IMG/VR virus record: IMGVR_UViG_3300046780_001084 | Location: 1 to 54,672 of that record | Length of the DNA stretch: 54,672 nucleotides | Reading direction: 5' to 3' (one strand) | Source of the DNA: a virus | In this document: one piece after another, positions 47,492 to 54,672 of the stretch | Numbering within the stretch: position 1 is the first letter of the stretch | Layout of the letters: every line of letters begins with the position of its first letter | Made by a program: the position numbers and the translations under genes | The notes under the pieces: model-generated | What the model was told of the DNA's origin: nothing | The model's database searches: none | Seen by the model: only the letters and a program-made list of their open reading frames with translations

Positions 47492-50400
47492 CTTCCTCTT
47501 CCTCTTCTTTTTCTTTGCCCTTCGGTGGTTCCACAACGATCAGGTCCGACAGACCGAAGGGCTTGTCGTCCTTCCAGCGGTTCAAGACTGCGATCACGAC
47601 CGCGCCCTTGAGGGGTTGGCGGTACACGTCCGCGACCTTGTCCGTATCCTTCTTCGGCCACGCCACGAACTCGTAGCGGCTGCCGTCAACATCGAGCTGG
47701 AGCTTGCACATCTCCTTCTCTTTGTTCTCTCCGTACGCGCGCATCTCGTACGTCTCGACGTACGCAGCGACACCGGCCGTGATCGACTGGTTCTCTCCCA
47801 GACGCTGGACCTGGAGTTGCTCCAGCTGGTCGGCGCTCACGACGCCGATGGTGAGGTTCCGGTGCGTCTTCGAGTTGGGCGGCGTCCAGCCCATGTAGTG
47901 GTTGCCGGCGTCGTCCGTCTCGAAGAAGGTGTTGCCGTGCTGGACCTCGATGAGCTTCGCGAGGTCCTCGCCGTACGTGGGCAGGATCTGCTTGCGCGTC
48001 TGGTAGCGCGGGATGGGGCCGATGTCCCAGAGCTTCGGGTCGACCGGCTGAGGCTTCTTCTTGCCCGTCGCCTTCGCCAGCTCCGCCTCGAACATCTCGA
48101 ACTGCTCGCCGACGTGCATGCCCTGGGGGAAGAGCGAGTCCATCGCGCCCGTCAAAATACACGCGCGCACAACCTTGCGGTTGAGGGCGTTGGTGCCGCG
48201 CTTGAGCACGCGCTCGTTGACGGTCGTGGTCTCGGTGAGCTTCTTCTTCGGGTTCGCGGGGTCCGGGACCTTGGTCTTCTTCGTCTTCTCCTTGAAGATC
48301 CACGTGCCGGTGTTGCGCTGGTGCAGGTCGATCTTCTGGCAGAAGTCGGCGATGTCGACGTACGGTGCGTAGAGCTTAAGCTGGTCGCTCGCGGCGTCGC
48401 CAACGCCCTGGAGCTGCGACAGCGGCATGCGGATGCGCTCGCCCTGGATCTCGTAGTTCTCGCCCGAGAGCTTCACGTCCGGCAGGTCGATGATGCGGTT
48501 GATGTGGCGCCAGAACTTGTCCGACACCTCGTTCTTCGAGGCGTTGCGGAGAACCGCGCACCACCACTGGAGCGGGAAGTGGTGCTTCAGGTACGCGCAC
48601 GCGTAGCTGACGGTCACGTAGGCGACCGAGTGGGACTTGTTGAACCCGTACTTGGCCCAGCTGATGAAGAACTTCCACGCCTCTTCGGCCAGCTCGCGGC
48701 TGCCGAGGATCTTGGCGCCGTCGACGAGGAAGGGCTCGTAGAGCTTCTGGATCTTGTCGTACTTCTTCTTGGCGACCAGCTTTCGGAAGTTCTCCGCCTC
48801 GGACAGCGTGCAGTTCGTGATCTGCTGGTACATGAACTGGAGCTGCTCTTGGTACACCATGACCCCGTACGTCTCGGGGATGAGGTCGTTGAACACCTGC
48901 AAGATGTCCGGCGTGGGCTTGTCACCCCGAGCGCGGCGCGCGAACTCGACGAGGGCGTTGTGGGTCTTGTCGAGCTGGTCCGGGTCACGCAGTTCGACCT
49001 TGAGGGCGCCGGGGCGATCGAGCGCGGTGAAGGCCGCCATGTCCTCGATCGAGCTGATGGCGTAGTGTCCGTCCGGCTTGCGGTGGGCAAAGTGACGCAG
49101 CCACTGAACGGCGCCGGGCGTGTTGAACTGGAACACCGTCTCGGTGCGGCCGAGCGCGACGTCCGTGAACACGTCCTGGTCGTCCGGGAGGTCCCAGATG
49201 TCAGCGAACCGCGGGCTGTCCTCGATGATCGGGAGCGGGACGAGGTGGTGCGCCGGCACGAACTTGCCGTTGAGCTGCTGATCCTCGAACGTGAGGCGGT
49301 CCTTGTAGGTCTCGTGGATGAGGCGGATGCAGTCGGTGATGTCGTCGAGCGCGCCGAGGCCGAGGAAGTCCATCTTCAGCCCGCCGACTGCTTCGACCGA
49401 GCCCGCGGTGTAGGCGGTGACGCGGCCGTCGGTGACGGTGGTGAGCGGGATGAACTCGTTGATGGGCTTGTTCGCGATGACGAACGCACATGCGTGCTTG
49501 CCCTTGTGGCGCGTGAGGCCGAGGCATTTCTGGACGATGTCCCAGTCGCCTGGGAACGCCCTGATGTACGCCATCAGCGCGGGATCGTACTCGACCGACC
49601 CCTGGATGTGCTGCTCGCCTTCCTTGTCGTTGCCCATGACGAACTCATGGTCCGTCATGCCCTGCGGCGGCATGATCATCCGGCCGGTGAACGAGTAGAT
49701 CTCCTTGGGAACGTGACCTCGGCGCTCGCGCGAGACGTCCTGGATGGCCTGGCGCACGCGCAGCGTGGAGTCGACTGAGATCTGGGCGTAGTGGTCCCCG
49801 AAGCGCTTCTTGAGCCATCCGGTCTGGTCGTCGATGAGCAGCCCGCGGCGGAGCTTCGGCAAGTCCTGGTCGATGTCGGGGAGACCGCCGGACGCGATAC
49901 GGTCGAGGGTGATGAAACGCTCGACCGAGAGCTTGTACTTCAGCGGGTCGACGTGGGTGATGCCCAGGAGGTACGCCAAGATGAGGCCGGCGGCCGAACC
50001 ACGGCCCGGACCCGTGAGAAGCTTCTGCTCCTCGAAGAAGCTGCACACCTCTTCGTCGACCATGAGGTACGGCAGCAGGTCGATGGTGCCGTTGTTGTGG
50101 AGCAGCTCAATCTCGATCTTCAGCCGCGCGACCATGGCCGGGTTCTGCCAGTCCATTCTCCCGTGCTTCGCGATGAGGTCCATCGTGTAGCGGAGAGAGT
50201 CGTGCTTGTCGCCCTTGAACCAAGTCTGGAGGGCGTACTTCTCCTCGTAGAACTTGGTGGGCAAGCTCGGGGGCGTGTTGAACTCGAAGGCCTTGAACTG
50301 CTCGGCCCACGCGTGGGAGTTGTCGACCCAGCTCTCGAACTCGCCGGGGCGGAGCGCGAGCTTGTGTTCGATCACGGTCTGAGCTTCCGCGCTGCTCATG

Positions 50401-51449
50401 CGGTGGTAGCTGCCGTAGAAGCGCCACGGGCCGCTCTGCGCGAGGCGGACGTCCTGGACAACCTTCTCGTCCGGGGTCGCGTAGTGGCTGTCGTCGCCAA
50501 CCAAGATCGGAACGTTGTAGCGCTGCGCGAGGATGCGCATGGCCTTGTTCAGCCCAGCTTGGATGTCGCCGTCCGGCGCCCAGGGGCGGCACTCGTTGGG
50601 GAGGTAGTCGCGGATCTCCTCGCATCGTTCGATCTCGACCGGCGGCAGCTCTTCCCACACGCGGTTGTTCTTGACCGCCAGCAGGACCTTGTGCTCGCCG
50701 CTCTTCCACTGCTTCGCCAGCTCACCGGCCTTGATCTCGCCGACGTTGGTGCGGAGGGTCTTGCCGTCGTACCAGCGGAGCTTGGTGCCGTCCTTCATCG
50801 TGAGGAAGATGCCCTGGACCCAGTTCATGCTGGTGTCGTGCGGGTTCAGCTCGACGTAGAGGTTGCCGGGCTTCACGATCGACTTCAGCTTCTCGAAGTA
50901 CGCCGTGGCCGTGGCCATGTCGTCGTTGTCCTTCAAATGGCGCTGGACGACGCCGATCATGCAGCCGGTGGTCATCGTGACGTTGTGAGAGCCCAGCTCT
51001 TCCAGGTCGCGCCACGTGAAGAGCGGCTTGCGCTCCTTGCCGTGCTTGCGATCGTCCGGCTCCATCTTCTCCAGGCGAGATTCGAGGGCCGCGTCGGCCG
51101 CCGAGAGCAGGCGGATCGCGCACTCGTACGCGGTTTGGTCCTTGAAGTGGACGCAGAAGTGCATGTACTTGGGGGCGTTCATGAACGCGCCGCGGTCGTT
51201 CTTGCGGTACCCGTGCTTGGTCAGAATCGGGCAGTCGTCGTCACGGAGGTAGCCTTCCATGCCGAGGACTGGCGTGAGGCTGTTGGCCTTGGCCAGATCG
51301 TAGATCTCGCGGCACGCCGCGAGCGACCCGTGGTCGGTGGCGGTCAGTACCCCGGTGCCCAGCTCCACCTCGCGCGCGGCGAAAGCCTCCGGAGTGGAGC
51401 CAGAGTCGAGACTCTGGGGGTGGGAATGGCAGGTCGCGAAATTCTTCAC
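47463..51449 (-). CDS. dnaE: C-family (DnaE/PolC-type) replicative DNA polymerase, 1328 aa
   Basis: The N-terminal PHP domain has CHSHPQSLDSGST, LTATDHGS, TTGCMIG and VGDDSHYATPDEK, with most metal ligands kept, so proofreading activity is possible. The palm motif GLPDIDQDL at about residue 523 holds the catalytic aspartates, and MDFLGLGALDDI plus KYGFNKSHSVAYVTVSYACAYLKHHFPLQWW are polymerase-family hallmarks. The C-terminal OB-like domain (about 1200-1300) is followed by an acidic tail. Starts with GTG at 51449, 8 bases after an M1 motif. Size is above most bacterial DnaE. Many large phages carry such a polymerase. Confidence 0.92.
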   Translation of the reverse strand: MKNFATCHSHPQSLDSGSTPEAFAAREVELGTGVLTATDHGSLAACREIYDLAKANSLTPVLGMEGYLRDDDCPILTKHGYRKNDRGAFMNAPKYMHFCVHFKDQTAYECAIRLLSAADAALESRLEKMEPDDRKHGKERKPLFTWRDLEELGSHNVTMTTGCMIGVVQRHLKDNDDMATATAYFEKLKSIVKPGNLYVELNPHDTSMNWVQGIFLTMKDGTKLRWYDGKTLRTNVGEIKAGELAKQWKSGEHKVLLAVKNNRVWEELPPVEIERCEEIRDYLPNECRPWAPDGDIQAGLNKAMRILAQRYNVPILVGDDSHYATPDEKVVQDVRLAQSGPWRFYGSYHRMSSAEAQTVIEHKLALRPGEFESWVDNSHAWAEQFKAFEFNTPPSLPTKFYEEKYALQTWFKGDKHDSLRYTMDLIAKHGRMDWQNPAMVARLKIEIELLHNNGTIDLLPYLMVDEEVCSFFEEQKLLTGPGRGSAAGLILAYLLGITHVDPLKYKLSVERFITLDRIASGGLPDIDQDLPKLRRGLLIDDQTGWLKKRFGDHYAQISVDSTLRVRQAIQDVSRERRGHVPKEIYSFTGRMIMPPQGMTDHEFVMGNDKEGEQHIQGSVEYDPALMAYIRAFPGDWDIVQKCLGLTRHKGKHACAFVIANKPINEFIPLTTVTDGRVTAYTAGSVEAVGGLKMDFLGLGALDDITDCIRLIHETYKDRLTFEDQQLNGKFVPAHHLVPLPIIEDSPRFADIWDLPDDQDVFTDVALGRTETVFQFNTPGAVQWLRHFAHRKPDGHYAISSIEDMAAFTALDRPGALKVELRDPDQLDKTHNALVEFARRARGDKPTPDILQVFNDLIPETYGVMVYQEQLQFMYQQITNCTLSEAENFRKLVAKKKYDKIQKLYEPFLVDGAKILGSRELAEEAWKFFISWAKYGFNKSHSVAYVTVSYACAYLKHHFPLQWWCAVLRNASKNEVSDKFWRHINRIIDLPDVKLSGENYEIQGERIRMPLSQLQGVGDAASDQLKLYAPYVDIADFCQKIDLHQRNTGTWIFKEKTKKTKVPDPANPKKKLTETTTVNERVLKRGTNALNRKVVRACILTGAMDSLFPQGMHVGEQFEMFEAELAKATGKKKPQPVDPKLWDIGPIPRYQTRKQILPTYGEDLAKLIEVQHGNTFFETDDAGNHYMGWTPPNSKTHRNLTIGVVSADQLEQLQVQRLGENQSITAGVAAYVETYEMRAYGENKEKEMCKLQLDVDGSRYEFVAWPKKDTDKVADVYRQPLKGAVVIAVLNRWKDDKPFGLSDLIVVEPPKGKEKEEEEEDEQPAANVG

Positions 51450-51457
51450 TAACCTAC

Positions 51458-51470
51458 TTCTACGGAATTA
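51458..51470 (-). promoter_or_regulatory. M1 motif before DNA polymerase gene
   Basis: Coding-strand TAATTCCGTAGAA followed by GTAGG, starting within the TAA stop of the upstream gene; 8 bases from the GTG start. Same spacing as at the deformylase and micro-membrane genes. Confidence 0.5.
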
Positions 51471-51770
51471 CTTCTTGGACTTCTCCGGCTTCTTCGGAAC
51501 CGGTGCAATCCTGGGCGCTTCGCTGGGGGAGTGCCGGAACTCGGTGTCGAGGACATCGGGGTTCCAGTAGCCGGCGTCCGAGATGTTGAACTCCTGCCCA
51601 TTCACCTTGAGGCCGGCGATCCAGTGACGCTTGCAGTCCACGCAGCGCAGACGGTGGGCGAAGTTCTGGAAGTGGAGGTGAGGGTGCTTGCACTTCTTCG
51701 CCTCCTCCTCAGCCTTGCGCAGCTCCTCGCGCTTGACGGCCGCTGCCAGCGGGTCCTTCTTCTTCTTCAC
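51468..51770 (-). CDS. Zinc-finger-like small protein, 100 aa
   Basis: GTG start at 51770 overlapping the upstream stop (GTGA). A basic helix (KKKKDPLAAAVKREELRKAEEEAKK) precedes CKHPHLHFQNFAHRLRCVDCKRHW, whose Cys/His spacing could bind zinc. The C-terminus is Pro/Lys-rich. DNA or RNA binding near the polymerase is plausible, but unproven. Confidence 0.55.
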   Translation of the reverse strand: MKKKKDPLAAAVKREELRKAEEEAKKCKHPHLHFQNFAHRLRCVDCKRHWIAGLKVNGQEFNISDAGYWNPDVLDTEFRHSPSEAPRIAPVPKKPEKSKK

Positions 51771-51988
51771 GGCTCTTCGACGCCCATCTTCTCGCGGAGC
51801 TTGACGACGACCTTGTCGAACTCGGGCTCGACCTCTTCCTCTTCGATCATCAGCGCGTTGGCGATGACGTTGTTGGGGGCGCCATCCGGATAGCGCTCTT
51901 CCAGCTTCTTGAGGGAGTAGTCGTATCGCTTCGTGTTGACGAAATCGGGCTCCTCGTGGACCTTCTTGCGAGTCTCTTCTTCGTTCAT
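51767..51988 (-). CDS. Small charged protein, 73 aa
   Basis: MNEEETRKKVHEEPDFVNTKRYDYSLKKLEERYPDGAPNNVIANALMIEEEEVEPEFDKVVVKLREKMGVEEP: helical, rich in Glu and Lys, no motif. Overlaps both neighbours by 4 bases. The dense packing and codon style argue for a genuine gene. Confidence 0.55.
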   Translation of the reverse strand: MNEEETRKKVHEEPDFVNTKRYDYSLKKLEERYPDGAPNNVIANALMIEEEEVEPEFDKVVVKLREKMGVEEP

Positions 51989-52377
51989 TTCGTCCTCCGG
52001 AATTCCAAGACCTCACCCATGCTCGCCAAGGCGTCCTTCGCGCGCGCGATCTCAGCCAGGCGGCCGTCCACCTGCTTGCGGAGAATCAGCACGGTCTTGC
52101 TCAACCCGTGCACCTTCGTCGCGGCCTCGTTGAACTTCTCCTTCGCATCCTTCAGGAGCTGGAGCACCCCGCGGTACTCCTTGACGTCGACGATCGTGGC
52201 CTTGAACTGCATGAACTTGTGGTTGGTCTTGTGGTGCGCCCAGTCGACACGCTTCTCTTCCATGTCCTCCTGGGCGTGCGTAAGTGCGATCTCCTTCTGC
52301 TTCAGGACGACCTGGTCATCCTTGAGACCCTTCTGCACGTCGCAGATGTGGGTCTCCAGATCCGTCTTCTTGGACAC
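51985..52377 (-). CDS. Coiled-coil protein, 130 aa
   Basis: Almost wholly helical with heptads: DDQVVLKQKEIALTHAQEDMEEKRVDWAHHKTNHKFMQFK, then VLQLLKDAKEKFNEAATKVHGLSKTVLILRKQVDGRLAEIARAKDALASMG. It follows the metallophosphoesterase gene by 3 bases. It may be the coiled-coil partner of the SbcD-like enzyme, as SbcC is in bacteria, but it lacks ATPase motifs. Function unknown. Confidence 0.55.
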   Translation of the reverse strand: MSKKTDLETHICDVQKGLKDDQVVLKQKEIALTHAQEDMEEKRVDWAHHKTNHKFMQFKATIVDVKEYRGVLQLLKDAKEKFNEAATKVHGLSKTVLILRKQVDGRLAEIARAKDALASMGEVLEFRRTK

Positions 52378-52380
52378 GGG

Positions 52381-53520
52381 TCACTTCTTTCGCAGAGGTG
52401 ACTCCGTCTCGAATCCGAGGTAGGGCTTCACGATCTTGTCGAGCGACGAATCCTTGTCCGTGCTCTGGTCCACGTTCAGGAACCGGCGGTCACCGCAGAT
52501 GTGACCGGGAACCGACTCCCAGAGCTGCTGGCCGCACTTCTGCTTCAGGATGCCGCGGGACACCGCGTACCCGTCCGGAGGAATGAGGCAGCCGTTGCTC
52601 ATGAACGTGGGACCCGACGGAATCTCCACGACCGAGCCGCAGTGCACGTGGCCGATGAGGAAGAAGTCCGAGTCCTTCGCCGAGCCGGAGTTCAGCTCGT
52701 TGATGTGGTTGCGGATCTTCTTGATGTCGATGGTGCTCGACGGGAAGCCCGCCTCCAGGACGGTGTCGCCGTGCGTGACGAAGCCCTGCTGGTCGAACGC
52801 CTGATACGTGTAGTAGGGCGTGTAGGGAATCTCGACCTTCACGTTGGGCAACGTGGCGACAGCCATCTTGAGCGCGAAGTAGATCATGTTCTCGAACGAG
52901 TCCCACTTCTGCGTGGTGGCTCGCTCGGGGTGACGACGCTTGTTGCGGCCGTGGTTGCCGGGGACGCAGCGCGCCGTGACTCGCTTGTACGTGGAGGACC
53001 ACGCGGTGAGCGCCTGAGTCAGCAGGAACACCGCGGCTGAGAACTGCTCCGTGATGGTCGCTGCGTCACGAGGGTCGTGCAGGTCGCCCTGGATGATGTC
53101 GCCGAAGATGTGGACGAACAGCTCCGTGTCGTCGCGGTACTGCGGCTTGTACGACGAGACCTCCTCGACGATCTGTGCCGTGCGACGTGCCTCTTCCAGC
53201 GGGCCGTATTCGAACGGCAGCTCGCGCGGATCGAGCAGCGAGTGGTAGTGCAGGTCGGACAGCGCGATGTTGACGATGCGCTTCTTCTTGTTCGTGTCGA
53301 GCGTCTTCTTTGCGTAGCCGCTCGGAGCAGCCACCCCGCCCTTGAACGCGTCCTTGAGAACGTCCGTCAAACGATCCAGAAACACACCCTCGCGGGCCAT
53401 CGCGATCGTGTTGCGCCGTCCGCGCGTGACATCGAAATCGCTTCGCTCGTCGTCAACCCGTCCCTTGAGGTACGAGAGGACGCTTGCCTCATTCCTGAGG
53501 CGTTCGTCGCGCTTGCTCAT
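52381..53520 (-). CDS. Calcineurin-like metallophosphoesterase (SbcD/Mre11-type), 379 aa
   Basis: Residues about 80-310 hold the metallophosphoesterase motifs: ALSDLHYH (metal-binding DxH), FGDIIQGD (GDxxD), PGNHGRNKR (GNH), VTHGDTV and GHVHCG (GHxH). The basic N-terminus is helical. Such enzymes cut DNA ends or hairpins when paired with SbcC/Rad50, but no ATPase partner is visible here. It follows an M2-like motif (AAGATTG on the plus strand, 53541-53547) and AAGGAG. Confidence 0.78.
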   Translation of the reverse strand: MSKRDERLRNEASVLSYLKGRVDDERSDFDVTRGRRNTIAMAREGVFLDRLTDVLKDAFKGGVAAPSGYAKKTLDTNKKKRIVNIALSDLHYHSLLDPRELPFEYGPLEEARRTAQIVEEVSSYKPQYRDDTELFVHIFGDIIQGDLHDPRDAATITEQFSAAVFLLTQALTAWSSTYKRVTARCVPGNHGRNKRRHPERATTQKWDSFENMIYFALKMAVATLPNVKVEIPYTPYYTYQAFDQQGFVTHGDTVLEAGFPSSTIDIKKIRNHINELNSGSAKDSDFFLIGHVHCGSVVEIPSGPTFMSNGCLIPPDGYAVSRGILKQKCGQQLWESVPGHICGDRRFLNVDQSTDKDSSLDKIVKPYLGFETESPLRKK

Positions 53521-53540
53521 GCAGCAGCTCCTTGTGGTTT

Positions 53541-53547
53541 AAGATTG
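53541..53547 (-). promoter_or_regulatory. M2 motif before metallophosphoesterase gene
   Basis: Coding-strand GGCAATCTTAAACC, 20 bases before the ATG at 53520. This is the clearest M2 copy on the minus strand, showing the motif is not limited to tail genes. Confidence 0.45.
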
Positions 53548-53550
53548 CCG

Positions 53551-54279
53551 TTACGCGGGCGACTTCTCTGCTTCTTGAGCGAGATCCTCCACGAGTTGAT
53601 CCTCGACCGCGGCGGCTTGCGACGCGATTTGTTCCGCTGCGTTCGAAAGCTGGTCCAGGACCGCAGCTTCCGCTTCATCGCTGAGCGGCTGACCCTCGAC
53701 CGGCGGCGTGCCAACCGGCAGCGGCTCGGACGAAACCTGCTGGCCGGCGGGCGGAGGCGCCTGCGGCAGGATGTCGTAGATGGCCAGGACCGTGAACTTG
53801 GACTCGAAGGGAGTCACGATCACGTCGCCGACCTTGCTGCCGCGGAGCTTCTCCTGGTACTCCGGACGCAGGGTCGCGAACAGGAGCTGGGCGCGCGAGG
53901 GGTAGAGCTGGTTGCCGTCCTTGTCCACCTCGGAGCCGACCACGACCGACATGTCGCCGACGATCTCGGACACCACGAGCTTGCCCGCCTTGATCCCAGC
54001 TTCGAGGGCCCTGCCCTCCAGCACGGACTTGGCTTCGGCGCGCTCGATGTAGAGGCGCTTGACCTCCTCCTCGACCGCCTCGCGGCCGGCCAGGTTGACG
54101 AGGGCCTCGTTGACCTCCTCGGCGCTGCGCATGCGCTGCTCGACCTCGTTGAAGGTCTTGCGCACGGCGCGAAGGATCTCATCGCGGAACTGTTCGAGGG
54201 CCTTCAGACGCTCCAGAGAGCCGGGACCTTGGGTGCCCTTGGGGGGAACGGGACCTTTGCCTGCACGACCGAATTTCAT
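53551..54279 (-). CDS. Hypothetical helical protein, 242 aa
   Basis: MKFGRAGKGPVPPKGTQGPGSLERLKAL start, basic and Gly/Pro-rich. A helical section follows (FRDEILRAVRKTFNEVEQRMRSAEEVNEALVNLAGREAVEEEVKRLYIERAEAKSVLEGRALEAG). A strand-rich middle has VSEIVGDMSVVVGSEVDKDG. The C-terminus is Ala/Pro-rich and acidic. No family recognised. It is next to the metallophosphoesterase on the same strand. Confidence 0.6.
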   Translation of the reverse strand: MKFGRAGKGPVPPKGTQGPGSLERLKALEQFRDEILRAVRKTFNEVEQRMRSAEEVNEALVNLAGREAVEEEVKRLYIERAEAKSVLEGRALEAGIKAGKLVVSEIVGDMSVVVGSEVDKDGNQLYPSRAQLLFATLRPEYQEKLRGSKVGDVIVTPFESKFTVLAIYDILPQAPPPAGQQVSSEPLPVGTPPVEGQPLSDEAEAAVLDQLSNAAEQIASQAAAVEDQLVEDLAQEAEKSPA

Positions 54280-54288
54280 CTGATCTCC

Positions 54289-54672
54289 TTAGACGGGGTT
54301 CTTGAGGCCTTCGAAAGCCTTCTGGACGTTGGGATTCATTTCGAGCGTCTGTGCGCGCTGGGTGGCCTGCACGGCCGTCACCTGCGCCATCTGGGCCTCG
54401 TTGGGGAACGGCAGCCTTCCAGCCGCTTGCTGGGGACGCTTGGGGAGGAGCTTGACCATCCGCGGAGACCCGTCCTTGTGGAACAGGGGCTCTTCGGAGC
54501 CGTCGGGATGCTTCCGGATGGCCTGAACCATCTCGGGCTCGTCCTTCGGCTTGTTCTTCGAACCCGGGGGACGCCCAGGGCCGCGCGGCCGTTGTTCTTC
54601 GATCGGAGCCGCAGCTGGCTGTGTCGAAGCGGGGGCCGGCGCTGGGGGCGCACGGCGAGGGCCTACGGGGGC
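54289..54672 (-). CDS. Protein with AT-hook-like segment (5' end outside window)
   Basis: The frame is open to the window edge, so the ATG at 54531 is probably internal. Before it, reading through, comes RPRGPGRPPGSKNKPK, an AT-hook-like segment that suits minor-groove DNA binding. After it comes MVQAIRKHPDGSEEPLFHKDGSPRMVKLLPKRP and a helical C-terminus. At least 127 residues are in the window. DNA binding is inferred from the hook only. Confidence 0.5.
   Translation of the reverse strand, partial: APVGPRRAPPAPAPASTQPAAAPIEEQRPRGPGRPPGSKNKPKDEPEMVQAIRKHPDGSEEPLFHKDGSPRMVKLLPKRPQQAAGRLPFPNEAQMAQVTAVQATQRAQTLEMNPNVQKAFEGLKNPV

Noticed and set aside
47484-51452. Long plus-strand open frames opposite the polymerase gene (764 and 553 codons)
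   Set aside because: They are mirror frames of a clearly coding GC-rich gene, with low-complexity Leu/Arg/Val/Glu composition and no motif. The opposite strand has full polymerase motifs.

Overview
This 54.7 kb window is an accessory-free stretch of a GC-rich tailed-phage genome, or prophage. The baseplate, tail-tube, LysM-hub and endolysin genes indicate a contractile-tailed (myovirus-like) phage. The host cannot be named from this window. An SprT-like protease, lipoprotein-like leaders, a membrane/coiled-coil possible spanin and a peptide deformylase are compatible with a Gram-negative host. No capsid, terminase, sheath or tape-measure gene is visible, so this is only part of the genome.

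Layout. (1) 1-9861, minus strand: tightly overlapped small genes (ATGA, GTGA, TAATG overlaps). They include a HAD-like phosphatase, a DEDDh exonuclease, an endonuclease VII-dCMP deaminase fusion, a VWA protein, a C39-like protease, an IMP dehydrogenase/GMP reductase homologue, an SprT-like protease, micro-membrane proteins and a tyrosine recombinase. (2) 9987-35078, plus strand: the tail operon, with a gp25/LysM hub protein, a 2260-residue baseplate J-like protein carrying a Kelch propeller, fibre and adhesin proteins, a second Kelch protein, a tube-like protein and an endolysin. Inside it, at 29928-30196, lies a non-structural block: a 15-codon poly-serine mini-ORF followed by two serine tRNA genes. 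(3) 35083-40860, minus: possible lysis genes, a 2OG-Fe(II) oxygenase, peptide deformylase, nucleoside diphosphate kinase, a CYTH phosphatase and small proteins. (4) 40979-42151, plus: one sigma-like/NUMOD1-like regulator with its own sigma70-type promoter. (5) 42148-54672, minus: replication and recombination, with primase, a UvsX/RecA-like recombinase, a possible UvsY-like mediator, an SSB-like protein, a C-family DNA polymerase and an SbcD-like metallophosphoesterase.

Regulation. Two short motifs recur just after stop codons and before start codons. M1 (AGATTCMGTAGAA, seven sites) mainly precedes minus-strand genes. M2 (CAATCTT, often inside AAGCCCCAATCTTAGAGG) mainly precedes structural genes. 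I infer that these are phage promoters of different classes. The SSB and UvsY-like genes have long structured 5' leaders.

Most notable: the mini-ORF MKHLSSSSSSSSSSR (29958-30005) uses all six serine codons, each once in its first six serine positions. Its stop codon sits in the loop of a perfect hairpin that abuts tandem tRNA-Ser(CGA) and tRNA-Ser(GCU) genes. This looks like a serine-tRNA sensing leader, and I know of no described phage equivalent. All functional assignments come from reading motifs by eye; no database search was run.
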